Notes: generated from the letters alone by a model not told the origin. DNA of 64,000 nucleotides from Flagellimonas zhangzhouensis (GCF_900102925.1 NZ_FNKI01000002.1:1054001-1118000), one strand, 5' to 3'; counted from the stretch's first letter, positions 27,779 through 38,347 are shown. Numbers and translations are program-made.

Positions 27779-28780
27779 ATGGACAAAGTAAAGGAGATTG
27801 TATCGGAAATCAATAAAGGAAATCCAAAACCTATTTATTTTTTGATGGGGGAGGAACCCTATTACATCGACCGTATTTCCAAATACATTGGTGATAATGT
27901 GTTGTCGGAAGATGAAAAGGGGTTTAACCAAATGGTACTTTATGGAAAAGATACTTCTGTAGATGAAGTAGTCGCCAATGCCAAACGATATCCGATGATG
28001 GCCGATTACCAGGTGGTAATTGTGAAAGAAGCCCAACATTTATCCAAAACAATTGAAAATTTAAACTCCTACGCGGAAAATCCTCAACCTACGACCATTT
28101 TAGTGATTTGCTACAAGTACAAAAAGCTCGATAAGCGTAAAAAACTGTACAAAACCATTAAAAAGACTGGTGAGTTATTTGAAAGTAACAAGCTTTACGA
28201 TAATCAGGTGGCAGATTGGGTGAGGCGAACCATGGCAGGCAAAAACTATAAAATGTCGCCAAAGTCCTGTATTATGTTGGTAGAGTTTTTGGGAACTGAT
28301 TTAAGTAAAATCAGTAATGAACTTGATAAGTTAACTTTAGTGGTGCCAGCAGGAACTGAAATAACCCCAGAGATCATTGAGGAAAATATCGGAATCAGTA
28401 AGGACTTCAATAATTTTGAATTAAAGAAAGCTATCGGGGAGCGCAACGTAAAAAAGGCAGCTAGAATTATCGACTATTTTGCGCAAAACCCTAAAGACAA
28501 TCCTTTTGTGGTAACCGTAACCCTCTTGAATACCTTCTTTACCCAATTGTTGCAGTACCATGGCTTAAGTGACCATTCCCCAGGTAATGTGGCCAAAGTA
28601 TTAGGTGTAAACCCCTATTTTGTGAATGAATATGTGGTGGCCGCTAAAAATTATCCCATGAAACGAGTAAGCGGAATCATTTCAAATTTGCGTGAACTCG
28701 ATTTAAAAGGAAAAGGCGTTGGTGCCAATAATATGGACCAAGCTGATTTGCTCAAGGAATTGTTGTTCAAGATAGCCTAG
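27779..28780 (+). CDS. holA: DNA polymerase III subunit delta
   Basis: 333 aa clamp-loader delta subunit, which opens the sliding clamp. The N-terminus KPIYFLMGEEPYYID is typical of HolA. The AAA+-like domains lack a functional Walker A, as expected for delta, and the helical C-terminal collar domain contains NPYFVNEYVVAAKNY. Normal length. It converges with the DoxX gene, with stop codons only about 10 bp apart. Confidence 0.93.
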   Translation: MDKVKEIVSEINKGNPKPIYFLMGEEPYYIDRISKYIGDNVLSEDEKGFNQMVLYGKDTSVDEVVANAKRYPMMADYQVVIVKEAQHLSKTIENLNSYAENPQPTTILVICYKYKKLDKRKKLYKTIKKTGELFESNKLYDNQVADWVRRTMAGKNYKMSPKSCIMLVEFLGTDLSKISNELDKLTLVVPAGTEITPEIIEENIGISKDFNNFELKKAIGERNVKKAARIIDYFAQNPKDNPFVVTVTLLNTFFTQLLQYHGLSDHSPGNVAKVLGVNPYFVNEYVVAAKNYPMKRVSGIISNLRELDLKGKGVGANNMDQADLLKELLFKIA

Positions 28781-28789
28781 AGCAACAAT

Positions 28790-29167
28790 TTACTTTTTAT
28801 CTACACTATATTTTCCTGGGCCCAACAACATAATGGCGATAAAAATAACCAAGTAAAGAAGTGCTTTTTCTTTGGTGCCAAATGGGTCAGCGGCATGAAT
28901 CATAAAAGCGGCTACAAACATGGTAATGGCAGCTGGAATAGCAGCCCAACGTGTTTTAAAGCCAATAATTATTAAAAGTGGACATATTACTTCACCAATA
29001 ACGGCCAAAAAAAGTGAGGGAGCTTGACCGATGCCAAAAGGATTGGCGAATTCGGTATTGCCACTGATCAGATTCATAAGTTTTCCGTAACCATGGCTTA
29101 TCATAAAAGCAGATGGTACAATTCTCAATAATGCCAAACCTATGTGTACAGTAGGGGTATTTTTCAT
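28790..29167 (-). CDS. DoxX family membrane protein
   Basis: 125 aa with four transmembrane helices, starting LALLRIVPSAFMISHGYGKL and closing with LLYLVIFIAIMLLGPGKYS. The family is widespread; some members take part in redox or thiosulfate metabolism, but function here is unknown. It sits 98 bp downstream of the E1 gene on the same strand and could be read through from it. Confidence 0.88.
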   Translation of the reverse strand: MKNTPTVHIGLALLRIVPSAFMISHGYGKLMNLISGNTEFANPFGIGQAPSLFLAVIGEVICPLLIIIGFKTRWAAIPAAITMFVAAFMIHAADPFGTKEKALLYLVIFIAIMLLGPGKYSVDKK

Positions 29168-29264
29168 TTATGGGGGCTTTAGTGCCGTGAAAATATTAAT
29201 TAAGTTTTAAAAAACGTAACAATATTCGACGAAAAGTTCACTAAAATTTGAATAGAACCTTACC

Positions 29265-31676
29265 TTATCGAAGTGGCGGGTATGATTTCGGATCCACCTC
29301 GTGCATAATTTCGTACACCTTTTCAAAGATGTCTTCTGCATTGGGTTTGGAGAAATAATCCCCATCCGAAGCATAAGCTGGTCGGTGTGCTTTTGCGGTC
29401 AAAGTTTGAGGTGCACTATCCAAATACTTATAACCACCTTGGTTTTCAACTACTTCTTGAAGCAAGTAAGCGGAACACCCTCCAGGTACATCTTCATCAA
29501 CCACCAAAAGTCTATTGGTTTTTTGAAGGCTTTTCACCACATCGTGTTCCAAATCGAATGGTAACAAAGATTGTGCATCAATAACCTCAGCATCAATTCC
29601 AACTTCCAATAGATCGTTGGCAACACTTTCCACAATGCGCAGGGTTGAACCATAGGAAAGGATAGTTATGTCTGTACCTTCTTTCATGGTTTCCACTTTA
29701 CCAATCGGAGTGCAAAACTCTCCTAAGTTGGATGGCATCTTTTCTTTTAAGCGATAACCATTCAAGCTTTCTATGATCAATGCAGGTTCGTCACTTTTCA
29801 TCAACGTGTTGTAGAAACCTGCAGCTTGGGTCATGTTTCTGGGGGTTAAAATGTACATTCCACGAAGCAGATGTACCAATCCACCCATTGGGGAACCAGA
29901 GTGCCAGATACCTTCCAAACGGTGTCCTCGGGTACGTACAATCAATGGAGCTTTCTGTTTTCCTACCGTTCTGTACATCAAAGACGCGAGATCATCACTC
30001 AACGTTTGAATGGCGTAAAGAATATAATCCAAATACTGAATTTCAGCAATGGGACGCAAACCACGTAGCGCCATACCGATCCCTTGACCGATAATGGAAG
30101 TTTCACGAATTCCAGTGTCAGCTACCCGTAGTTTACCGTACTTTTTCTGAAGGCCTTCCAATCCTTGGTTTACATCTCCAATATTCCCAGTATCCTCTCC
30201 AAAAACCAATGCTTCTGGATACCTACTGAACAACGTATCGAAATTGTCCCTTAAAATTACCCTGCCATCAACTTCCTTTGAACTATCAGAATAGGTGGGG
30301 GTAATTGCCTTAATATTGGTAGCCTTATTTGGCAATTCACTATATAAATTCGAGCTGTATTTAGGCTCTGTATCAGTAAAGAAATTATTTATCCACAACT
30401 GAAGTTGTTGCTTTTCGGGTGTGTTTTCTCCCAAAAGATAACGCAGCACTTTTCTGGATTTTGATGCCAAATCCTTTTTTAAAGGTTCTTCAATGGCAAT
30501 CAAATCGTTTTTCACCTTTAAAATAAAGGCGCGATTTGGACTTTTGGCAGCAACGTTGTCCAAAAGTTGAACCAATTGTTTTTTGGCATCTAAATGAGGT
30601 TGTAGAAACTCAGACCAAGCATCTTTTTTGGCAGCACGAATCTTTTGTTTGATTTCGCGCTCCATTTTTTTGAGCTCGTCCTCGGAGCTGATCCCGTTTT
30701 CAATGATCCACTCCCTGAACATTTTATTACAATCATGCTCTTTTTCCCATTCCAACCGTTCAGCAGATTTGTATCGTTCATGCGAACCTGATGTGGAGTG
30801 TCCCTGCGGTTGGGTAAGCTCCGTTACATGGATAATTACGGGAACATGACCTTCACGGGCAATGTCCGACGCATTTTCAAACGTATGGATAAGGGCTGTA
30901 TAGTCCCAGCCTTTTACTTTTAAGATTTCGAAACCTTTGTTGTCCTCATCACGTTGCAGTCCACTTAAAGCTTCAGAAATATCACCTTTGGTGGTGTGAT
31001 ATTCTGATGGTACCGAAATACCGTATTCATCATCCCAAATACAGATGACCATAGGAATCTGCATCACTCCAGCCGCATTGATGGCCTCAAAAAAGTGACC
31101 TTCACTGGTGCTAGCATTCCCTATAGTGCCCCAAGCCACTTCATTTCCATTTTTGGAGAAGTTGGTTTGGTCAATACCCTCTACATTTCTATAAATTTTT
31201 GATGCTTGCGCCAATCCCACCAATCGGGGCATTTGCCCTGCGGTACATGAAATATCAGCACTACTGTTTTTTTGTTCGGTCAAATTTTTCCAAGAACCGT
31301 CTTCGTTTACACTATGCGTAACAAAATGCCCACCCATTTGGCGGCCAGCGCTCATTGGTTCTTTTTCTAAATCTGTTGTGGCGTATAATCCGTGGAAGAA
31401 TTCTTTTGGGTTTAGGTAATCCAAAGCCATCATAAAGGTTTGGTCGCGGTAGTAGCCGCTTCTAAAATCCCCATTTTGAAAAGCTCGAGCCATGGCCAAT
31501 TGTGGCAGCTCTTTGCCATCTCCAAAAATCCCAAATTTTGCCTTTCCAGAAAGAACTTCCCGTCTTCCCATCAAGCTACATTCCCTACTGGTGACGGCAA
31601 CCTTGTAATCTTCAATTATTTGAGATTTAAAATCATCAAAAGAAATGTCGTTGCTCGTACTTGGGTTAGGTTTCAT
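29265..31676 (-). CDS. Fused 2-oxoacid dehydrogenase E1 (alpha + beta)
   Basis: 803 aa thiamine-diphosphate dehydrogenase in which the alpha part (about residues 1-400) and the beta part (about 470-803) are joined by a linker. The beta part starts near RVILRDNFDTLF and holds FGEDTGN and RGHRLEGIWHSGSPM. The fusion is common in Bacteroidota and likely forms the E1 of the branched-chain or pyruvate-like complex that feeds E2/E3 encoded elsewhere. The TPP motif reads GNAS...WDDEYGIS rather than GDG...NN. A -33/-7 promoter lies close upstream. Substrate (branched-chain 2-oxoacids versus pyruvate) is not settled. Confidence 0.9.
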   Translation of the reverse strand: MKPNPSTSNDISFDDFKSQIIEDYKVAVTSRECSLMGRREVLSGKAKFGIFGDGKELPQLAMARAFQNGDFRSGYYRDQTFMMALDYLNPKEFFHGLYATTDLEKEPMSAGRQMGGHFVTHSVNEDGSWKNLTEQKNSSADISCTAGQMPRLVGLAQASKIYRNVEGIDQTNFSKNGNEVAWGTIGNASTSEGHFFEAINAAGVMQIPMVICIWDDEYGISVPSEYHTTKGDISEALSGLQRDEDNKGFEILKVKGWDYTALIHTFENASDIAREGHVPVIIHVTELTQPQGHSTSGSHERYKSAERLEWEKEHDCNKMFREWIIENGISSEDELKKMEREIKQKIRAAKKDAWSEFLQPHLDAKKQLVQLLDNVAAKSPNRAFILKVKNDLIAIEEPLKKDLASKSRKVLRYLLGENTPEKQQLQLWINNFFTDTEPKYSSNLYSELPNKATNIKAITPTYSDSSKEVDGRVILRDNFDTLFSRYPEALVFGEDTGNIGDVNQGLEGLQKKYGKLRVADTGIRETSIIGQGIGMALRGLRPIAEIQYLDYILYAIQTLSDDLASLMYRTVGKQKAPLIVRTRGHRLEGIWHSGSPMGGLVHLLRGMYILTPRNMTQAAGFYNTLMKSDEPALIIESLNGYRLKEKMPSNLGEFCTPIGKVETMKEGTDITILSYGSTLRIVESVANDLLEVGIDAEVIDAQSLLPFDLEHDVVKSLQKTNRLLVVDEDVPGGCSAYLLQEVVENQGGYKYLDSAPQTLTAKAHRPAYASDGDYFSKPNAEDIFEKVYEIMHEVDPKSYPPLR

Positions 31677-31695
31677 GAATCGTTCAGGATTTGCG

Positions 31696-31726
31696 CAAAA
31701 GTATTAAATTTCCTTCATAAAAGCAA
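31696..31726 (-). promoter_or_regulatory. Promoter of the fused E1 gene
   Basis: On the - strand TTG (31726-31724), 20 bp spacer, then TACTTTTG (31703-31696) fits the Bacteroidota TTG-N17-23-TAnnTTTG promoter. It lies 19 bp before the ATG, so the leader would be short. Confidence 0.5.
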
Positions 31727-31833
31727 TATAGAATTACGCTAAAAAATTAACAAATTATCAATAAAATATTATTTATATTGAAAAAAATGTAATGATTTTA
31801 AATGGCGTAATGGGATTGTTGTTGATTCTATAA

Positions 31834-34668
31834 TTAGAACCATTTGCGGGTAAACAGACCAATCAAGGTCCGAGGACTTAGGGTGACAATGAATCTAATG
31901 CGCTGTCCGTAATCATCTTGGCCAATTTCCCAACCCAAATTGGAGTAGACAGGGAAGTAAAGTTCAAAATAATCGGTAACCAAGTTTAGACGTATACCAG
32001 AGTCATATACAAAACGGGTGTCTTCACCTTTGTTTTTGATAAAGCCCAAATCGCCATAAGCTTCAATCCAACGCCAAATGTTGGTACTTGCATTTGTAGT
32101 GGCAATCCAATCGTTGGCAAAAGGGTTTGCCAATTTAGATTTAAATCCACCTTCGGCAATAATAATTTGTTGACTGTACAGGCCTGAGCTCTCCGAACGC
32201 CCTAAATAATTCAGATCGAACATGTAATCCGTAGGTCGGTCCAATGCAAAACTGAAATAATCGGAGTTGGTGTTATTTCTTAAAAATTTTCCAGCATAAA
32301 ACCGCAAGTTCAATTGCCTATTGCTTTGAAACAATTTGCGATACTCCCATTCAAAGGCAATTTTTGAAAAATCGCTGGAATGTTGTGCATCCACATACCA
32401 AGATGAATAGTTTAGAATGTTATTGTCAACATCCGTAAAGCGAGCATTCAAAACTCCATAATCGGGGTCAGTATCAATCTGGTCAGCAATATTTTCATCA
32501 ATATTTCTGAAAACGTTTCTGTATCGGAACATTAAATTCTGTCTGCGGTTGGATAGGAGGTCTTCGGGGCGCCATGCAAAATTTATGGCAGGGGTAAGGG
32601 TCGAAAACCTTGAATTATCCTGAAAGTGGGATGTTGAGGCCGATATGGAATAATTGGTCATGTACAAACCTGTCTTTTGATGGTATTTGCGATACCTAAA
32701 ACTGGCCTTTCCCACCATGGTATGTTCCAAAAATGAATAGGCTGGTGCTATGTCGTACAAAAAGTTACGTTCCAAAAATGTCTTGTTGTAAAATCGCATC
32801 CCTGGGGTAACTCCATCATAAAGGTTGAAGTTGACAATCGGCACGTAAAAAATCTGATTGTAATATGGGTCTTCCGTATCCTTAAAAAATTGAAACTTCA
32901 GCTTTTTATTACTGGAAAAGAAACCATTTAAGGTTTTCCAGTTGTCCCTTTGATTGAACTCTGGGATTTTTTGGTCGTAATTCAACACCAAGCGTTCTTC
33001 GCCATTTCTTGGAATGGTAAAAGTTTTGGTGGAATCGATTCCTGTGAACCAATAATGCGAAACTACCGTATCGTTTTGAAGCCCAAAAAGGGATATGGGA
33101 ACTTTGGTTCCTTGCTTGTTCTTGAGCACAAAGGTGATGGAGTCCTCAGTTTTTTGGATTCGCTTTATTTTGTAATCAATCTTATCGTCCGTGGCCACAT
33201 ATTCATCAAAAAACCAAGCTACTTCTTTATCGGCATACTTTTCTAGCGTAGTCCTAAAATCGGTAGCGGTAACCAAGGGTTGTTGTTTGTAAGTTTGATA
33301 AAAATCGAGAACAGTACTGTCCAATTTCTTCTCTCCCAAATAGGCGGATAGGTAAGACATTCCCAGTCCAGCTTTATAGCCATTGGCGATTTTCTCGTTG
33401 AATTTTATCAAAGAATCGTTTGGGGTGGTAAGGGCTTGGTCAATATTTTTCCGTGCGGAGAGCATACTGAACAAGGTGTATTGCTCATTAAAATCCATTT
33501 GTGCAAAATGGAAATTTTTAAGGAGCCACCATCTTGATAGTTTTCCCGTAAGTTTTTGATTGGGATAAAACTCATCCACGTATTTGATCATCAAATAATA
33601 CCCAATGGCATCGTTTACCCATCGTTCTTTTCTCGGGTCGAGATACAAAGTTTCTTTAATATAACTCCGAACAGCCGTTTTTAAGAACTTCATTTCAAAT
33701 TGAAATTGTTCTTCATAGGGTCGGATAAAAGAGGGAAGTTGACTAATACCGTATAATGGTGATTTATTGTAGTCAAACTCACTTACCAAAAGGTTGCCAT
33801 GTGGGTAGGCACCAAGATTTTCATTTAAAAAATCTGCAATTCGACTAATGGAAATTCCTTGGGCAATTTCACCATATTTACTTGATTCAATATCCGTTGT
33901 TACCGTGAAGGAAGTTGTGATATGTTTGGTGAATCTTTTGTCGTAGGTGATGATGATCTCGCAGCTTTTTCTTTTGTTGCCGATCAATTGTACGTGCTGT
34001 CCTCCATCATATCTAGAGGTATTTGACATTCTAAAGTTTGATGCTAAAGAAAGTAATTCTGGATAGGTAAAGTTGATTCGAGTTTCGGAAACATTAGTAT
34101 ATAAATCATCCAGATTTTTATTGTCGTACAATTTCCAATCTCCATCAAACACCGCTGGGGTCAAGTACCAATCTTTCAAGTTATAGCCACTTTCAAACGT
34201 ATGTCCGTAGCCTGTAAATTTTGCGGAAGGAAGTTTTATGGTGTAGGTTAAGAACAACTGGACAAACTCCCCAGGTTTCAACACCTCATTCAAGGTGACT
34301 TTAATGATATCCCGATTCTCAACACGCTCCCATTCAAGACCAGAATAGTTGTTGTCAACAATCGTCATTATAGTAGTTCTGCCTCGTTCGCGCTCTTTGG
34401 CCAAATGAAGACTTCTATTGAATTCTTCGGCAAAGCGTTTGGCCAATGCCGTATTTTTATTGGAATAGGCGTGGTTCCAATCATTGAAATAAATGGTAGT
34501 CAACCCCTTATTCGAATCATTCACATAGGTGAAGTTTTGTTTGATTCGAATTTGTTTGGTTTCCCCATCCAAAGTGGCCACAATGTCGTTTTTATGCTGC
34601 CCGATACTTGTAAACGGGAGCATAACGACCAATAGCCAAAATAGCCTTCGGATGTTTTTGGGGTGCAT
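31834..34668 (-). CDS. M1-like pseudopeptidase fused to an outer-membrane beta-barrel
   Basis: 944 aa from the ATG at 34668 (MHPKNIRRLF), which leads straight into a signal peptide ending TSIGQ. The ATG 57 bases upstream would overlap the LOG gene. Residues about 20-520 follow the M1 aminopeptidase layout, but the catalytic motifs are gone: where M1 enzymes have WLNEGFA this reads WVNDAIG (W350 to D353), and no HEXXH lies before it; the aligned stretch is TAVRSYIKET. The C-terminal 370 residues look like an outer-membrane beta-barrel of alternating strands ending in phenylalanine (LFTRKWF). It is the third gene of the uvrA-LOG operon. Function unknown; probably a non-catalytic, surface- or periplasm-facing domain on a barrel. 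Confidence 0.85.
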   Translation of the reverse strand: MHPKNIRRLFWLLVVMLPFTSIGQHKNDIVATLDGETKQIRIKQNFTYVNDSNKGLTTIYFNDWNHAYSNKNTALAKRFAEEFNRSLHLAKERERGRTTIMTIVDNNYSGLEWERVENRDIIKVTLNEVLKPGEFVQLFLTYTIKLPSAKFTGYGHTFESGYNLKDWYLTPAVFDGDWKLYDNKNLDDLYTNVSETRINFTYPELLSLASNFRMSNTSRYDGGQHVQLIGNKRKSCEIIITYDKRFTKHITTSFTVTTDIESSKYGEIAQGISISRIADFLNENLGAYPHGNLLVSEFDYNKSPLYGISQLPSFIRPYEEQFQFEMKFLKTAVRSYIKETLYLDPRKERWVNDAIGYYLMIKYVDEFYPNQKLTGKLSRWWLLKNFHFAQMDFNEQYTLFSMLSARKNIDQALTTPNDSLIKFNEKIANGYKAGLGMSYLSAYLGEKKLDSTVLDFYQTYKQQPLVTATDFRTTLEKYADKEVAWFFDEYVATDDKIDYKIKRIQKTEDSITFVLKNKQGTKVPISLFGLQNDTVVSHYWFTGIDSTKTFTIPRNGEERLVLNYDQKIPEFNQRDNWKTLNGFFSSNKKLKFQFFKDTEDPYYNQIFYVPIVNFNLYDGVTPGMRFYNKTFLERNFLYDIAPAYSFLEHTMVGKASFRYRKYHQKTGLYMTNYSISASTSHFQDNSRFSTLTPAINFAWRPEDLLSNRRQNLMFRYRNVFRNIDENIADQIDTDPDYGVLNARFTDVDNNILNYSSWYVDAQHSSDFSKIAFEWEYRKLFQSNRQLNLRFYAGKFLRNNTNSDYFSFALDRPTDYMFDLNYLGRSESSGLYSQQIIIAEGGFKSKLANPFANDWIATTNASTNIWRWIEAYGDLGFIKNKGEDTRFVYDSGIRLNLVTDYFELYFPVYSNLGWEIGQDDYGQRIRFIVTLSPRTLIGLFTRKWF

Positions 34669-34681
34669 CAAGGGAACTACT

Positions 34682-35374
34682 TTAAAAATTAGGACTAAGG
34701 GTGCGACCCTTATAAAAGGCATCAATGATTTCCACGACTTCGTCCTCTGTGTCCACCAATTTAATTAAATCTAAATCTGTAGGGCTAATGTTTCCTTCTT
34801 CGACCAATGTAGTTTTGATCCAATCCAATAATCCTTTCCAGAATTTAGTGCCCACCAAAATGATTGGAAACGTGTGAATTTTATGTGTTTGAATCAGGGT
34901 GAGAGCCTCAAAAAATTCATCCAAGGTTCCAAATCCCCCTGGCATAACCACGAACCCTTGTGAGTATTTTACGAACATTACTTTGCGAACAAAGAAATAG
35001 TCAAAATCCAAACTTTTATCCTCGTCAATATAAGGATTGTCGTGCTGTTCAAAGGGAAGTTCAATATTAAGTCCTACCGAAGTTCCGCCAGCTAAATTGG
35101 CACCACGGTTACCTGCCTCCATTATACCTGGTCCACCACCTGTAATTACTCCATAGCCAGCTTCAGATACTTTTTGGGCCACTTTAACGGCTAAATCGTA
35201 ATAAGGGTGTCCCTCACGAACCCTTGCCGAACCAAAAATGGATACACATGGGCCAATGGCACTCATTTTTTCAAAACCGTTGACAAACTCGCCCATAATT
35301 TTAAAAATGGCCCAAGAATCGTTGGTCTTGATTTCATTCCAACCTTTGGAATGTTGTTCATTTCGCATTTGCAT
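34682..35374 (-). CDS. LOG-family protein (TIGR00730, nucleotide 5'-monophosphate phosphoribohydrolase type)
   Basis: 230 aa Rossmann-fold protein. The family signatures GGGPGIMEAGNRGA and PGGFGTLDEFFEAL are complete. LOG proteins release the base from nucleoside monophosphates, cytokinin type or AMP. Bacterial members of this longer form are probably nucleotide hydrolases, with physiological role uncertain. It is 11 bp after uvrA and 13 bp before the barrel gene, so the three are likely one transcript. The ATG at 35368 is an alternative start. Confidence 0.9.
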   Translation of the reverse strand: MQMRNEQHSKGWNEIKTNDSWAIFKIMGEFVNGFEKMSAIGPCVSIFGSARVREGHPYYDLAVKVAQKVSEAGYGVITGGGPGIMEAGNRGANLAGGTSVGLNIELPFEQHDNPYIDEDKSLDFDYFFVRKVMFVKYSQGFVVMPGGFGTLDEFFEALTLIQTHKIHTFPIILVGTKFWKGLLDWIKTTLVEEGNISPTDLDLIKLVDTEDEVVEIIDAFYKGRTLSPNF

Positions 35375-35385
35375 AATCTAATATT

Positions 35386-38244
35386 TTAAACAGCTTTCGC
35401 TATATTTTGTTTATTGGCCAATTCTTTCTTTAAAAACTTAGCTGTATAACTCTTTTTATCTTTCGCAACCTCTTCAGGTGTGCCTTTGGCAACTACTTTT
35501 CCGCCACCGCGGCCTCCTTCATATCCAATATCTATAATATAGTCTACCATTTTTATCACATCCAAATTATGTTCGATTACCAAAATGGTATTGCCTTTAT
35601 CCACCAACTGATTCAGTACCTCCATAAGCACACGAATGTCTTCAAAATGTAGTCCTGTTGTAGGTTCGTCGAGGATATAAAATGTATTTCCAGTATCGCG
35701 TTTGGATAACTCCGTAGCAAGTTTTACCCGTTGCGCTTCACCACCTGATAGCGTAGTGGATTGTTGCCCTAATGATATATAACCCAATCCCACATCTTTT
35801 ATTGTCTTGAGTTTACGATGAATTTTAGGAATGTTTTCGAAGAAATCTACCGCTTCGTTGATGGTCATTTCCAAGACATCTGCAATGGATTTTCCTTTGT
35901 ATCGTATCTCCAGGGTTTCTCTGTTGAAGCGTTTGCCATTACAAGTCTCGCATTCCACATAGACATCGGGCAAAAAGTTCATTTCAATCACTTTAAGTCC
36001 ACCTCCTTGGCAGGTTTCGCATCTTCCTCCTGCCACATTGAAGCTAAAACGCCCTGGTTTGTAGCCACGGATGGTAGCTTCGGTGGTTTTGGCAAACAAA
36101 GAACGGACTTCACTAAAAACCCCTGTATACGTGGCTGGGTTGGATCTTGGAGTACGCCCGATAGGTGATTGGTTGATGTCGATGACCTTATCAATATGTT
36201 CCAAGCCCGTGATTTTTTTATAAGGCATTGGTTTTTTAACACCGTTAAAATAATGGGCATTCATTATTGGGTAGAGGGTCTCGTTGATCAAAGTGGACTT
36301 ACCACTTCCTGAAACACCCGTAACACCGATCATTTTGCCTAAAGGAAACTCAACCGTTACATTTTTTAAGTTGTTCCCTGTACAGCCCGAAAGCACAATT
36401 TTCTTTCCAGTACCTTCCCGTCTTTTCTCTGGAACAGGAATTTCCAATTCTCCAGTGATGTATTGTGCGGTTAAGGTATGTTGGTCAATCAATTCCTTTG
36501 GTTTTCCTTGAGAAATTATTTCACCACCGTGCTTTCCAGCTTTAGGGCCAATATCGATCACATGATCAGCCTGTTCAATCATATCACGGTCGTGTTCCAC
36601 TACAATTACCGAATTTCCGATATCGCGAAGCGCTTCCAGTGAATGAATCAAGCGTTCATTGTCCCGTTGATGCAATCCAATACTAGGTTCATCCAAAATA
36701 TAGAGCACTCCCACCAATTGCGAACCGATTTGTGTGGCTAAGCGAATTCGTTGTGCCTCACCACCAGACAAGGATTTGGAGCTTCGGTTTAGGGAAAGGT
36801 AATCCAATCCAACATCCAATAAAAACCCGACACGAGCTTTTATTTCCTTGATGATTTCCTCGGCAATTTTCTTTTGATTGCCCTCAAGCGTATCCTCCAA
36901 ATGTTGAAAGAAGTTCGCCAATTCAGCGATATCCAATTGCGCCAATTCAGCAATGTTTTTGCCATCTATTTTAAAATAGAGAGATTCTTTGCGCAAACGT
37001 GAACCTTCGCAAGTTGGACAATCTACTTTGTCCATATAATCTTTGGCCCATCGTTTAATCGAAGTGGAATTGGCTTCTTCATATTGGGTTTTGATGAAGT
37101 TGGAAATTCCCTCGTAATCAATTTTATATTGCCTTTTTACGCCCAATGTTTTTGAATTGACTTCAAAGCTTTCATTGCCACCATTCAAAATAATTTGCAT
37201 TGCTTCGGTTGGAATCTTTTCAATGGCATCGGAAAGGTCAAACTCGTAACGCTGGGCAATGGTCTCCAATTGTTTAAAGGCCCAAGACTTTTTGTACTCT
37301 CCTAAAGGAGCAATTCCACCAGATTTGATGGAGATTTTCTTGTTCGGGATAATTTTGGCCTCGTTCACTTGAAAAATATGACCAAGTCCACTGCACTCAG
37401 GGCACATCCCTTTGGGTGAGTTGAATGAAAACGTGTTCGGCTCAGGTGTAGGGTAGGAAATGCCCGAAGAGGGGCACATCAAATCCCGACTGAAATAACG
37501 AGGTTCAGCTTCGCCTTCTTCCAACACCATCAAAACATTTTCACCACTGTACATGGCGGTGTTGATGGTTTCACTCAATCTTTTTTGGAAATCCTCACTA
37601 TCCCCAACCTTCAAACGGTCGATTACGATTTCAATGTCGTGGGTTTTGTAACGGTCCACTTTCATCCCTTTGGTGATATCGGTGATCTCTCCATCCACCC
37701 GAACTTTTACAAAACCTTGCTTTGCAATCTGCTCAAAAAGCTCGCGATAATGTCCTTTTCTGGACTTGATCACGGGAGCAAGCACATTGATTTTTTTATC
37801 CCTGTACGATTCAATGATCAAATCTTTGATTTGTTCATCGCTGTAACTCACCATTTTTTCTCCCGTATTGTAACTATATGCATCACCAGCTCTGGCAAAA
37901 AGCAATCGTAAAAAGTCGTACACTTCGGTAATGGTACCAACGGTGGAACGAGGAGATTTTGAGGTGGTTTTTTGCTCAATGGCAATAACAGGAGAGAGTC
38001 CGTCTATTTTATCCACATCAGGACGCTCCAATCCACCCAAAAATTGTCTGGCGTAGGCCGAAAAAGTTTCAATGTATCTCCGTTGACCCTCGGCATAAAT
38101 GGTGTCAAAAGCCAAAGAGGATTTTCCACTGCCCGAAAGACCCGTAATCACCACTAGTTTTTCACGGGGAATGGTAACGTCTATATTTTTTAGATTATGG
38201 ACTCTGGCGCCCTTAACCTCAATATGTTCTTCGTAATTGATCAT
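35386..38244 (-). CDS. uvrA: Excinuclease ABC subunit A
   Basis: 952 aa ABC-class damage sensor of nucleotide excision repair. Two Walker A motifs ([11 protein letters not shown] near residue 35 and [10 protein letters not shown] in the second half), two ABC signatures ([24 protein letters not shown]) and zinc-finger cysteine pairs ([16 protein letters not shown] ... CETCNG) are all present. Full length and apparently intact. It heads an operon with the LOG protein and the M1-like barrel protein. A -7 box lies 17 bp upstream of the ATG. Confidence 0.97.
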   Translation of the reverse strand: MINYEEHIEVKGARVHNLKNIDVTIPREKLVVITGLSGSGKSSLAFDTIYAEGQRRYIETFSAYARQFLGGLERPDVDKIDGLSPVIAIEQKTTSKSPRSTVGTITEVYDFLRLLFARAGDAYSYNTGEKMVSYSDEQIKDLIIESYRDKKINVLAPVIKSRKGHYRELFEQIAKQGFVKVRVDGEITDITKGMKVDRYKTHDIEIVIDRLKVGDSEDFQKRLSETINTAMYSGENVLMVLEEGEAEPRYFSRDLMCPSSGISYPTPEPNTFSFNSPKGMCPECSGLGHIFQVNEAKIIPNKKISIKSGGIAPLGEYKKSWAFKQLETIAQRYEFDLSDAIEKIPTEAMQIILNGGNESFEVNSKTLGVKRQYKIDYEGISNFIKTQYEEANSTSIKRWAKDYMDKVDCPTCEGSRLRKESLYFKIDGKNIAELAQLDIAELANFFQHLEDTLEGNQKKIAEEIIKEIKARVGFLLDVGLDYLSLNRSSKSLSGGEAQRIRLATQIGSQLVGVLYILDEPSIGLHQRDNERLIHSLEALRDIGNSVIVVEHDRDMIEQADHVIDIGPKAGKHGGEIISQGKPKELIDQHTLTAQYITGELEIPVPEKRREGTGKKIVLSGCTGNNLKNVTVEFPLGKMIGVTGVSGSGKSTLINETLYPIMNAHYFNGVKKPMPYKKITGLEHIDKVIDINQSPIGRTPRSNPATYTGVFSEVRSLFAKTTEATIRGYKPGRFSFNVAGGRCETCQGGGLKVIEMNFLPDVYVECETCNGKRFNRETLEIRYKGKSIADVLEMTINEAVDFFENIPKIHRKLKTIKDVGLGYISLGQQSTTLSGGEAQRVKLATELSKRDTGNTFYILDEPTTGLHFEDIRVLMEVLNQLVDKGNTILVIEHNLDVIKMVDYIIDIGYEGGRGGGKVVAKGTPEEVAKDKKSYTAKFLKKELANKQNIAKAV

Positions 38245-38260
38245 AAATCATAGCAAACCT

Positions 38261-38268
38261 CAAAAATA
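38261..38268 (-). promoter_or_regulatory. Candidate -7 box for uvrA
   Basis: Reads TATTTTTG on the - strand (TAnnTTTG), 17 bp before the uvrA ATG. No clear -33 element, and no copy of the 42.8-kb operator nearby. Confidence 0.35.
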
Positions 38269-38347
38269 GCGATTTGGGCTGTAAAAAGGAAGCAGACCCC
38301 AGTTTCGTTTTTGTTAATGAAAGATGCTGTAAACAGGAGGGTTTACA

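Noticed and set aside
31834..34725. Start at 34725 for the M1-like barrel protein
   Set aside because: It overlaps the LOG gene and gives an N-terminus that is not a signal peptide; 34668 does.
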